Shown here: piece after piece, positions 1-11,400 of the stretch
How positions within the stretch are numbered: position 1 is the stretch's first letter
How the letters are laid out: each line of letters starts with the position of its first letter
From: Acanthaster planci
Lineage: Eukaryota; Echinodermata; Asteroidea; Valvatida; Acanthasteridae
Direction: 5' to 3'
NCBI RefSeq assembly: GCF_001949145.1
Contig: NW_019091540.1
Coordinates: forward strand, 546,875-562,032
Length of the DNA stretch: 15,158 nt
Translations under genes and position numbers: made by a program
Notes under the pieces: model-generated
Told to the model about the DNA's origin: nothing
What the model saw: the letters and a program-made list of their open reading frames with translations, nothing else
The model's database searches: none

Positions 1-1677
1 TGCTTTTAGCGTAAAAATAGCGCAGTGCATCGAGTTAGAACAGTGTATTATGTACAGTAGGTACATGTACATATGATCTGAACCGTGCAATACGGTTGTA
101 TACTAGCATCACACTGTTTGTTGCAATGGATCGACCAATCAGAACTGAGAATTCAAGTTTGCCTGAAGATCATACGGCAGTAGATGTCAATGCTGTGGAG
201 GAACTGTAGCATACAGTACATGTTGGAGTGTGCCACACATCTTTAGTTAAATGTTACTGTAAACAGCCTGAAGTGCATCGCATTATTTTGTTAAAGTTTG
301 AAATAAGGTGCACTTTCTTGTTTAGACTATTTTTTGAGACAGAATGTAGCATAGTGGGTCAAAAGACAGTGCCATTCTGACCAGATGGATGGAACTAGAT
401 ATTTACAAAAGACAGCCTTTGACAAATCCCTATTTTCTGCTTAACTCCTTTTTTTTTGAAGGTGTGCATAGTATAGTTATACGTAGGTGTACAGAGTTAG
501 AGCTGGCCAGTATATGCCTTATATTGCCTGACTGGATTAAACAAACAAATGAAGGGGCGAAAAGACTTGGCCGAGTTCAAAAGAAGTATTTTTAGGACAA
601 AACAAATTAATTTGGTTAAAAAATATATGTTTTATAGTCGACCTTGCAATGTGTTACTGTGCAACATTTCAGTTAATTACATGTAGTCTGTTTGGAATGT
701 ATGCTTTTTGTGTTGCTGGCACATGTAGCTTTACATTTTTGGGTTGCATTTGCAACTTGCCAAAAAATAGCAATGCATGCTTTGAGCCATTGTGAAACGC
801 CTTATCAAGTTAAGAATGAATTTGTACACAAAATTGGGCCATCAAAATTAAAGGTTTGGTTCAATCAACTCAACTGGGAACCCTTGTCTCATAATTAAAA
901 TTCCCTAGCAATGGTAGCAGAACACCTTTTAGTGATCTCATTTATTTTAAATCACAGACATGAAATCTCAAAAATCACAAATCAGTCTTGTGATTTCTGT
1001 GTTCCAGTGTTATTAATTTTCCCACCAAATATGCAGATTTACTGTAGTTTTCATTTTCTACCATGTCTACTTTGCAATTTGCTCTGTTTTCTAGTCTTGA
1101 TTCAAGGACAGAACATGAACATAGGTGTACATTGTAGCTTGCTAAAGGAGCAAAGAAAAGAATTTTTTTCAGAAACAACCACGTTACATAATTTCTCCAT
1201 TGTCATGACATTTTTAGAAGAGTGGGATGTTCTTTCCAAGTGCTCGCCTGTACATAGTTGGCCAACTTTCGTCAAGTAATAGCAGTGTTTTTTGTACCAA
1301 TGGCACGCCATACCAAGTAAATCGGTGTGCTGACAGGAAATGCCTCCTTGCTTTATTATCCCTTCCTCAGTGTAGTTGGTAACATTTAGTGCACTCGGGC
1401 TGCTTGCAAATAAACTTGTTCAGTCCAGCAGTAGTCTGTTGTGCGGGAACTCGAGCGAATTCGGGCGAATTACTCTTTTCAGTGAGATTGTGACAATATA
1501 CAAATTTGTACATGTATTATTATTAAGAAGCCAACAATATACAGGGAAAGGGGAAATGTTCTTCATGGTGTGAGAATCTCCATAATTTAAAACCTGTTTT
1601 CTCAAAGCGGTATTCAATATAATCATTCCTCTTCATTCCTGTTGATTTGAAAAAAATTACCAGTAACAGTAGATATG

Positions 1678-1695
1678 TTTATTTATTTATTTAAA
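1678..1695 (+). promoter_or_regulatory. AU-rich element (three overlapping ATTTA)
   Basis: The run TTTATTTATTTATTTAAA contains ATTTA at 1681, 1685 and 1689 and the nonamer TTATTTATT. In 3' untranslated regions such clusters control mRNA stability. It is functional only if the plus strand here is transcribed, which is not shown. Confidence 0.3.
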
Positions 1696-4600
1696 TCTTC
1701 AGTGGTACAACTTGCTGGTCTTTCTGTATATTTTTTCACAAGTGCAAATTTATGGTCGGTATTCTTGATTTTCTATTGCAAAAATTCCAATTCTTTCATT
1801 GACTCTGGTGTAATATTTAATTGGATGTCGGTATAAAGTATCAAGAACATGTGACCATTTTTCTCATTAGGAAAATAATGGTTACAACATACACTTTTTC
1901 TGAAAGAAAATTGAACATTGTAATTTGATTGCCATAACAGTAGAGTGCTTGTCGCATGAAAATATTTTCATGAGCATTTGCAATTTCTTGTTTAATGCTG
2001 GTTAGACTTGTTTTAAAAATGATGTGGCATGCTTGATTGTACTTCCATTTCCAGGAGGCTTGCATCAAAATGTTTTCTTTGGTCGTTTGAAATAATTTAT
2101 AATTTATCTGTGTTGACCCAGATGGCATGACATTTGTGTACCCAAATTGAAATGAACTAGAAGCAACCATAGGGACACGAAATTGTTTTCCTTCAGGAAA
2201 GGTGTATACGCATCTGAATACGATGCCCCTAATCAACTCCCAATTCTGATCTGTAAGTTGTACCTGGCACAACTCAAGATTAAGAATAACCATAGGTCAT
2301 GGCAGAATCAACTCTTCCCAACAGCTCAGCAAACATTGTATGCTTACATGTAGGCACACGTAGTTACATCTCTTAAATATTCTTGCATGTTTTCTGATAT
2401 CTCCCTCCCCCCTTTTGTAAAGGGTACCATAGCCATTATGGGGAGCAGTTGCCCTAACAAGACGGCTTCTCCCAAGTTCATTGTTACATGTTTAAATGTT
2501 TTCTTTGCACAATGTAATTGTGTTCACATGAACCATCTATACTCTGTTTTAACATTGCTTAAAACATGTAAAAGTTCCCTAACACATTCCTTTAATCAGT
2601 TGCACTGATTTATTTTCTTGGGGGGAGGGGTATCTGACAGCAGCAATTCAACCTTTTACATTCATGTTTGAATTTCATGTCTCCCTTAGAAGCTAGAATC
2701 TGTTAAAAAATGCTGGTATTTTACCTTGCATGTACAGGGTTGACTAATTTATGTATTCAAAACTTTTTCTTAAGTTTTCTTAAGGAAGGAACGTTGCAGC
2801 CACTAATATTATTTAAATCAGCAAAAAAAGTTTGAGAAATATAAAAAAAATTCTGCTTTGAGCAGACAGATATACGTATCCATGCTAATGTTTAGGCAGG
2901 AAATTATGTATAGTAGTTTCAACTCGTGCTTTTTTGCATCCACCAGAAGTTGTGATAATTCCAGACCAGTGCATGGATCCTCCATGCCATCCTAGAATGT
3001 CACAATTTAAGCTACCAGTGTGTATGGAGGGCTCACATGGCCGCCATCTTAAAGGCCAGTGCTTCTGTTCCACAGGGTATATGTACAAAGGAGGTTTCCT
3101 TGTGGTACAAAAGAGCTGCCCGACAAGATGGCTACCGCACAAAATTTCTGTTGTCTTGATTGATTGAAAAGGTCATTGTTGTCAATTTAGAACCCTGTGG
3201 AAATTAATATTTGTGTACTACATGCACGGGTATTGTGCCGTAAGCGGTATTAACATGCCCTCTTGTACTTTATTTCACATCTTGATTGTAACAGTACTTT
3301 TTGCTTGCATTTGTCTTCGTACCAAAGAAGCCTGTTTACACACATGTGATAATGTACATACAAAGTTTCTGTTAGAAAATTTGTCAGGGTACACGTATCA
3401 GATTCATTTGATCTACGCAATGTTACTTTCTTAGGTTTTTGAATGACATGCCCGAGTAGGAGCCTGCCTGAATGAGAAACTTTGGTCTTCTTCCATGTTG
3501 TTTAGGGATTCGTCAAACCTTTGTTGGTAGCAGGGTGACACTGTAAATTTCAGCTCCAAATTGTTAAATGCTTCTTACAGAGATAAGTCTTTTTTTCTGT
3601 TTTTAAAACTCTTTTTGAAATTGGCTTTACTCCAATTAAGTGTCTGCTTAAATTTGACTAACCATAAGGAAATACGCCTTCCGTTTCTTGAATTACATTT
3701 TTAAGTTGATTTTTATCAGATTAAAACATGGAACTGTATTAAAATGTGTCGGTTGATTCACTTTCAGTAATATGAGATAATCCAGTGAAGTATTCATTGT
3801 AAAATGTTAAAAGACTCATTTCATAAGACTGTATGTGTAACTTCTGATAACTCTTTTATTTTGCGACACTTCTCCGGAAAGAGGTGATTAGTTTTCATAA
3901 AATGGGTCCCTTTTCAGATGAAAGTCTAAAAGCAACTTTAAACTCAAAATCGTCAGATTTTAAAAATTAACTCACCGATTAACTCACATTATTATTGCAA
4001 GAACATTATCATCTCAAAACTTGGTGTATTTTTTACTTTTCTGCCGTTGTCGGGGGACAGGTCACGATGAGTGAAAGTTAGTATTGTAAAAGAAACACGT
4101 GATGTAGGGTTTTTAATTATTAATCAATGAAGAGCAGCGGGAATTCAGTGGTATGGGAAGGGTACTTAGGACTTACAATGTGTGCAGGTGGAGGAATAGG
4201 CTGACGTTCAGGTTTAAGTGCTTGTGTTAAATGGTAAGCCAAGATTAAATTGAGAAAAGAACCAAGGTCTGCATTTTGTGTCACTGGCTTCATGGGGCAC
4301 AATATTAGTACTGCTGTGTGCTTGTAGCTGCTTGACAAAATTAGCACCCGCACCCCTTGTGGCCAATGTATGTAAACGGACGAGTTCATTAAGCATATCA
4401 GCTATACCTTAATTAAAATTTAAGAAACCCGTTGATGGATAATTAATTAATGTCTGTTTATGCAAAGTTAGAGCTTTTGTGGCGATGTGTAATGCACTAG
4501 AAATACAAAAGCATGATTTATTTTTCAAACTTATTTGAGAGTTATTTTTCTGAATATATTGGCTACTGTACAAAATGGGGTAAAATAAAAAAAAAGCCAA

Positions 4601-4770
4601 ATATTGAACTGTGTTAATTTGCCGCCTTGTGATATGCATGCATATATAATTAACCAATGTGTAAATAATGTAATTCTAAATTATAAAATAGTACTGAGTA
4701 AATTAGCCATGGAACTCTTCATCATTGAATGTCACATGTCAAGGATAACTTCATTTCTACAATATTGTAA

Positions 4771-4792
4771 GTTATTACAATATTGTAATAAC
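4771..4792. repeat. Perfect 22-bp palindrome
   Basis: The sequence GTTATTACAAT followed by its exact reverse complement. A partial copy (TACAATATTGTA, 4758-4769) lies directly beside it, so the pair contains ACAATATTGT twice. Confidence 0.8.
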
Positions 4793-5100
4793 TCCACTGT
4801 GGAACTACAACTTTTCTATAAGCACTGTAACTGAGATACAAAGGTGTACTTTTCGGGTTTGAAACCTAACACAATAGAACATGTAAAATAAAGGTTCAGA
4901 GGAATACTTATTAAAACTATACAGGTGTGGAGCTGGTTTCTTTGTCTTCCTGGTCTCGATTTTCATTGTTGATATTCCAACAGTGTAAGCACTTTGTGTT
5001 GTCATTAGATTATCGAACTGCTATTCGCCGCCTCTTCATTTTGTTTTATCTTTCCAAGCCCCCACCACCGGCCCCACCTAAGAGTTACTTTCAGGACCAA

Positions 5101-5317
5101 GGGCGGATCCAGGAGGGGGAAACGGGGCTTTTGTGGGGGATAATACTTGCCCAAAGGCAGTTGTTTGGGACTTTTATTTAATTTCCTTCCAAACGTGTAA
5201 TAAAAGCCCCAAAGTACTCGTACCCCATAGAAAGGCCATATAGAAGTATGAGCAAGTTTTTGGCTGCCCCCGAAAAAATCCCCCTCCTAAAAAAAAATGG
5301 TCGTCCTGGGTCCGCCC
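5101..5317. mobile_element. MITE-like element, 217 bp, terminal repeat GGGCGGAyCCAGGA
   Basis: The left end GGGCGGATCCAGGA (5101-5114) and the reverse complement of the right end (5304-5317, GGGCGGACCCAGGA) agree at 13 of 14 positions. The interior continues as a looser palindrome, including a near-perfect pair at 5167-5178 and 5199-5210 (GGGaCTTTTATT / AATAAAAGcCCC). It has no coding capacity. No convincing target-site duplication is visible, so the exact ends and the superfamily are uncertain. Confidence 0.65.
5173..5178 (-). promoter_or_regulatory. Candidate polyadenylation signal AATAAA for the PDI-like gene
   Basis: AATAAA reads on the minus strand 157 nt past the stop codon. It is the first canonical hexamer downstream of the coding region, which would give a short 3' UTR of about 180 nt. 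It lies inside the inverted-repeat element at 5101-5317. Confidence 0.45.
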
Positions 5318-5335
5318 CTCCCCCTTCAGTCTGTG

Positions 5336-5443
5336 TTAAACTCCCTTTTCCTTGCCAACATCCGGGAGTGGCCGCTTCCGACAGAAGCAGATGTAGATGA
5401 CGTACAGAAGTATAGCAGTTGCGACCAGCATGATGCCAATGCC
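5336..5443 (-). CDS. Common exon 8: transmembrane helix, cytosolic tail and stop
   Basis: The acceptor is AACCACAG (ag at 5445-5444), preceded by a pyrimidine-rich stretch. The 108 nt encode GIGIMLVATAILLYVIYICF, a clear 20-residue hydrophobic helix, then CRKRPLPDVGKEKGV and TAA at 5338-5336. The basic CRKR after the helix agrees with a cytosolic tail (positive-inside rule). KEKGV at the end fits the KxKxx retrieval motif of type I ER membrane proteins. Codons in this frame are plausible, whereas a competing open frame on the same strand has no membrane helix. Confidence 0.85.
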   Translation of the reverse strand, partial: GIGIMLVATAILLYVIYICFCRKRPLPDVGKEKGV

Positions 5444-8400
5444 CTGTGGTTTGGAAATTGCCAGAAAAAGAGGCTAGTTTTAGGGGTTGAAAGAAATTGC
5501 ATTAGTTTCGTGTTCGCCAACATTTTGTTCTGACCTTCAGCCTAGCTCACGTGTCAGGGATGGAGGATTGTATGATTGTATTTTGACGTTCTTCTGGATT
5601 TGTTCGTCATTATCAATTCACTATCTTCTGTTACTTAAGAGAAACATTGGTGCTTGATTCTTCTGGTAGCATCTCTGTCTCCTTAGCTACTTCTCCCAGC
5701 AATGTATTCCGTGACTTTCCACTAAACTATTTAACGACTGCAATGAAGTCTACTCATAATTTCAACTTGTTCTACCAAATGCCAACACATGCAGCCCAGT
5801 TATTTGTACTTTGACCGTTCCTGTATTTTAATGTCAACTTTAGGCATCGATTCATTGATCCTTTATTTAATGTTAAGGTTATTTTCAGCAGTATTCTCAC
5901 CTTAGTATTAGCACCAACTTTAACCATTAGTGTCATTCTGCAAAAAAAAAAATGGGAATCGGGAATTTAAATTCTAGTCTCAGACCTCCTTGTCTGAAAG
6001 GGAAATGGCTTCTCTGAGCCGCATTCGCGTGACAGTGGCGTGTTACTGTTACTAAATAAGAAATCCAATTCAATGCAACTTAATTATCAACTTTTTTATC
6101 TCTTTTCCTTAGACGACCTTTAAACAACGAACAAAACTTCTGTTTTAACTGGTAGGTTATTTTCACAAACAACGCCATACTGTAAAGATAGCATACTCCT
6201 TGTGACAAATCAGTCGGGCCTTGAATCAGTTCTTGTATCAGATGAGCTTGTGGCCGGCAACACACGTTTTGTAACATGCAAAACATGCATTTGCCCATTT
6301 GGCTTGTGCGTGCAGCGGTTACATTAAGTTTGTCTCTGCAAGTTGATGTAATGAACTTACAATGTGCTTAGTTTAGCTGGCATGTGTTCTTCTTCGATCT
6401 TCTTGTATCCTTCCTTAACGAAGTGCACGATGCTATCAGTTGTCAGTTCGATGAGCGGAAGCGTGCACCAGTATGCTTGGCCCTGCTTTAGGCTGCAAAA
6501 TAAGCGGCAATACACAGAATCCGTTGAAAGATAACAGAAATATGAAGTCAAACTTGAAAAGTTGACCCAAAGACGTATAACAAAACCAAAAACTCCTCAT
6601 ACTTACAGGACGACAGCCGGTAGGTTGTCCAGATCCACGTTAAACTGCTTCACAAGGCCAGCCTCAACCCCTACGTCAACGTATCCAAACTCGACCTGAT
6701 CTTTCAACCTTCGATAAAATGACCACAAATGAAATGAAATTCGACATGACTTTTGAAGTGTATTTGCTGTGTTCAGTAGAGTTGGCTGTAGGTTCTCCAT
6801 CAATCCTTTTTGCCATTACTAGTCGAACAAAAACCTGATCGAGGTGGTCTAGGAGAGAATAAGTATACCGGTACTTGGTGAACCATTTGGGGCGTGCCCG
6901 GAGGGAAGTTAATGGAGTCGTAAAGATGACTTTGGCGCTATCATTACGAAGGTCACAAACCTGGATGCTGCACTCTCCCATGTCGCCATGAATCCATCGC
7001 AGCCCACCGCGTCCACATCACAGCTGGTTTTTGAAAACGAAATCAATGTTAAAAATCTAAGAATGAAGTACCTTAAACGCGATATGCTAAAATTGGTTTT
7101 TCTAGAAACCAAACGGTTGATTTTAAGCTTTCATAAGACCTGACAACGAATTTGCTGTCCATTATCTTATTTCTTCAGTAGTGCAAGACATCGTTGTGTT
7201 GTACTGAGCGAGTGATTTTAGATGCCAAGAAGTGTTCAGTCCATAGTGCCGTTTCGCAAGCCAACCGCCTGTGTTTCCCAGGAACTTACAAATGGACGAG
7301 CCACCGCACCGTGGAGTCCAGGTCCTTGGTCCCTGCTGTCAGTTTGTCAAAATTCTTGTCCGTTAGGGCCCAGCTCAGCACCTTGAAGTGGGCAAGGGCC
7401 CAACTCACTAAAGCATCAGCGTTTAAGTCCCCTACAGAAGAAGAAACTATTAGTATTACATACACAGTCTCACAATCCCGCCGCCATTTTAATGTTTCCG
7501 ATGAATGTAAAAAAAAATACTATCGCTTTAGGCCCTACATTATAGTGATTTGCGTTAAATTCCGATTGATGTTAAGTGGCTAGGTCCAATCCAGTGGCTT
7601 TTAGAAAGGATTTTAGAAACGTTAGGCCTACTGCTACTTATTGGGGGCAATGAGTATTTTCTAAGGATGAAAAATGTTCCTCTTTCGTCCCCTTCAACCC
7701 CCTACCCCATGAACCCAATTTACGCTACTGACCAGGTCTGTTGGGTGACGACTGTTTCAATAAAATCCTTGGGCAGAGCTGGCACCAAAACGTACAGACT
7801 TAATTTGCAGTGTTTTTGTTGTTGTTGTTTTGAGGGTTTATTGTTTTGTTTTGTTTTGTTTTGTTTTGTTTTTATAACTAAACTGGTTTGGTTCGGCTTG
7901 CTTGACTTGGATTGATAACTAAATACAAAGACAAGTGTAAAATGTTGGTGGCTTTTACTGTTTAGGATTTTTTTGATTGGACGTTGCATTGGTGAGACGC
8001 GGTTTAGAATATAGGCCTATTTTGCTTTCGACTATCGAAATAATCTCAAGAGGTTCTACCTTCGTACAAAATCGGCACGCCGCTCCTGAAGAAGAACACG
8101 GTTGGCAAAACCTTGAGGTTGAACCTAACCAGTAGCTGTGGGTCCGTCACCTCGTAGAAGATCACCTCCACGTTCTCTTCAGACTCTTGCTCTGTCAGCC
8201 AAATCTTCTTCGCTGCCTTCCGGAAATGGGGTCGGAACTTCTCACATTCTTCACATCCTGCGGAGACTGTAAGGGAATGGAAGAATGACAACGAGAGAGG
8301 CTGAAAACCGGACACTGCCAAATTTTCCGGAGTCGATGTTCTGGGTGTAGGCAACGCTCGTTTTTATCAGCCAACGCAGTTGTTTGGCCAAAAAAAAGGT

Positions 8401-11400
8401 GCACTTGCATTCATGTGCACTGAATGCATCGAAGATAAGGGGTAGGCCTTCTCATACTTTTTAAACTCTATGAACAGGTGTCATTTTCTCCCTACTAAAC
8501 AACGAAAACTGCACCGAAAACCTTTCTTAGCAATATGACGTTGAATGTAAATCCCTCTTAACATCCAGTAGATTTCATTCTTCTGTCCTGTTTCCTGTTT
8601 TCTAAACACCCTATAGGTGTAACGAAGCAATTATACCTTACGTCAAAACACTATTCGCCCGGCCTATGTCTGTACACTTAGAGCGCATACTAATTTTGTT
8701 TTTACTAAATTACCCATTTCAGTACGAAATTCCTTACTTGCTATCACGAACCCATTTTACGCAAGGATTGTCCTGGTGAGCTCTTTCTTTTCAGAGTGAA
8801 AACTCAGTCGATTCGAGTAAAAATCCACTTCCCCAGTCGGAAACTAGGGACCAGACATTTAGAGTGAAATTTCTTCAATAGAAAAGATCGAGTTTCACGC
8901 GAGCTCCGGCTGAAGTGATTATTTAGACAGAGTATTTCAATCTAAATTGAGGGTGATTTTAACTCTAAATCGTCTTGGCCCTAGTTTCACTCTTTCAGAT
9001 TTAGAGCTGAAAGCAGCGGTCATCCTAACGGTATTGGCTACGAAGAGACACGTGACAGCGGCGCCAGTCTTTTGTTTCGCTCATGCATTATAAACGGCCG
9101 CATGGGAACAATGGGATCTGTGCCGTATGTTTTGGGATCACAATTATTCATACTACACACGCATACATTGTTCGAGTATTTATCTAGACCACTTCATTCA
9201 AAAAAGGGAAATTATATTAGTTTTTGCTTTTATGAAAACCACCTGCGCTACACTAGAGGAGCGCAATTTATACACTCTTTTCAAATTCAATTTACAGAAT
9301 GGCTTGAGTCCACTAAGCCTCTGACAGTTTTTCAACATGAAGCAATGTAAACATGATATTCTAAATTCACAATTTCGACCCTGCTCGCGGAGTGCCGTGC
9401 TCAGATCAGACATGGTTTCATAAGCTGAAACCAAAGGGAAAAAATGCACTGAAAAGACTTTTTTCCAAGAGTGAAATCAACTAACTATGAATGTATACGA
9501 ATTTGAGTTGCGTCTACATGTACACTAAGAGAGAATAATTTCGTCCACTGCTGTGCGGCCTCATTGAGGGATACGTTACCAAAATGTAACATGTTGTATT
9601 TCTCATCGTAGAGGGCATCTTCAAAGTCTTCATAACTCAGGGAATGGATTAATTCTTCGTCAAGGCTTGACCTGGCCTCGCGCTCTGCCTCTTCTTGTCT
9701 CTGGTCAACGTAATCCTCGCGGGAATAATCCTCATCATCATTATCGCCCTCCATTGATCCTTCCCTGTCGCCAGGCCCCCCATCTTCGTTGTCCAAATCC
9801 GGGTCAGGGTAGGTCTTGACCCGTCCCCCGTCAATCTTACCGGTATCCTCAGCGCTGCCATCGATAAAGATCACCTCATCGTCAGGTGTAACCGGTTTTC
9901 CCTCCTGTTTGCCTGTCAGGTCCTCTGTTGATGCCAGGTTTTTCGCAGAGAGGATGCTTAGGTGAGGTTCTTTCGACGGCTTTGTGTTCTCAAGGTTGAT
10001 GCCTCTGGTAACCGTCTCAACCAATTTCTTGGGTTGGTGCGAAGATTCGGTCGTGGTTTTCTGATTTGTACCTCCAGGAGCACCGATTGTCTCCTTCGAT
10101 GCTAGTTTTTGATTAAAGTGTCTTGCGCTGGACGCCTTTGAAGTGCCCTCTGATCTGGTCATCTTATTGGGGTCCCTATCAGCATTTGCCGGGACATTTT
10201 TTATATTCAGCTCAGGGGTTGTCACAGGCTGATTCTTATTGGCGGAACCTCGACCAGCCGCCCGTGCTTCTGCATTCGGAGGTGCTGCGTCAGTTGCCGG
10301 GCTCGGGGTCACGGCAGAACCCTCCTGCTTAGCAGCCGTCCCTGCTGCCTGCTGTTTCTTCTTCATAAGCTCCTGGTGCATTTTCATATGCTGCTGGTGC
10401 ATGGTCAGCTTGGATTGGACGGAAGTTATCACTAGCAGAGCGCAGATGAGGAAGACGGGACTCGTCACGCGCGTCATACTGCACGATCTAACAATCCCAC
10501 CCGTGCGTGAAACTGCAGCTTTGGATGAAGACAAGTCCGCAGTGATTTTTCCCGATAGTAGTTAACCCAGCTATTGCAGGCAAGTTGAACACACGCACGA
10601 TAACTGTCATCTGGTTTCCGTGGTGTGCTTTTGTTTTGCAGTAGCTCTGATTTTATTACACGTGGCCTTATGGTCACAGATGTTCTTGTCTGTGTAACTC
10701 TGATCGATAACCTGTACATAAGGAGTCTCGGACGAGTGTAAACTGTTTCTCGTACAATTGGACCTGTGATTTTGCTAAATGTGCATATTGCTTTGTAGGA
10801 TTCAGCTCGCATCTGTTTTGGTTTCAAATATTTAATAGGCCTACCTCATTTTCTCTGTCCCGTTTGGGTAGTTGTCAAAATGAGATATACGTGCATTCGT
10901 TTTGTTTGACTGTGGTAAATTGACGAAAACTGTTCAATTTCACCTCACACAGTAATTTGTCGCTGAATGTAGGCCAATGTACTTCCATCGTACATTTTTT
11001 AAATACATTTAATTCATAAATATTGTCTTGCATCATTCATCGTTAAGGGTGAATTTATTCTTGTACCATCCACGTCGTAAGATATGATGTGTTCAGATGT
11101 ACCCTAAATCGACAAATTCCCGACCGTAGCACGACATCCTGCAAAAAGGATTTAAACCTATGACAAATTATACCGTGTAGGATGAAAGTATGTGCGCTGC
11201 CATGACCTATTAATCAAATCAAAACTTTTCATCTCTCCAAGTGAGACTTATTTCGAGCCGCAAACAAAACTGCACCAGTACCACTTGAGAGGAGGGGTAA
11301 CAGTGTCATACCATAGAAACAGAGTAGCTAGAGAGATACAGAGAATTCAAAGAATTTGGACAATTCAGTAATATAAACATTCCAAACTGAAAAGCTTCAC

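Larger units (their letters stand above)
1..5100 (+). other. Gene-poor AT-rich stretch; possible 3' UTR of an unseen plus-strand gene, or intergenic
   Basis: No exon with convincing coding character is visible on either strand. The longest open frame is 150 codons on the minus strand (1841-2293) and resembles no family that I recognise. On the plus strand there are four Pumilio-type TGTANATA words (66-73, 1249-1256, 3353-3360, 4660-4667), one AU-rich cluster, and AATAAA at 1409-1414, 4584-4589 and 4887-4892. These would suit a long 3' UTR running towards the minus-strand gene, but the region may equally be intergenic. Confidence 0.3.

Noticed and set aside
911-1279. 122-codon plus-strand frame
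   Set aside because: It has hydrophobic, Cys/Phe-rich composition typical of T-rich non-coding DNA, and no domain or splice context.
5326-5523. 65-codon minus-strand frame over the last exon
   Set aside because: It is offset from the frame that encodes the membrane helix and basic tail, and it does not fit the phases of the upstream exons.
6080-6298. 72-codon minus-strand frame between exons 6 and 7
   Set aside because: Used as an exon it has no good acceptor near its start, and in the phase required by exon 6 it meets a stop. Exon 5901-5937 solves the phase instead.
7194-7583. 129-codon plus-strand open frame
   Set aside because: It lies over the antisense of exon 3 (7290-7431), which has splice sites and thioredoxin homology. 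The plus frame shows no domain.
10478-10534. N-terminal extension of exon B beyond the ATG at 10477
   Set aside because: The frame is open, but the codon at 10534 is TTG. The first real ATG is 10477 and directly precedes the signal peptide.
10239-10565. 108-codon plus-strand open frame
   Set aside because: It is antisense to exon B; its apparent membrane segment is the reverse of the signal peptide codons.
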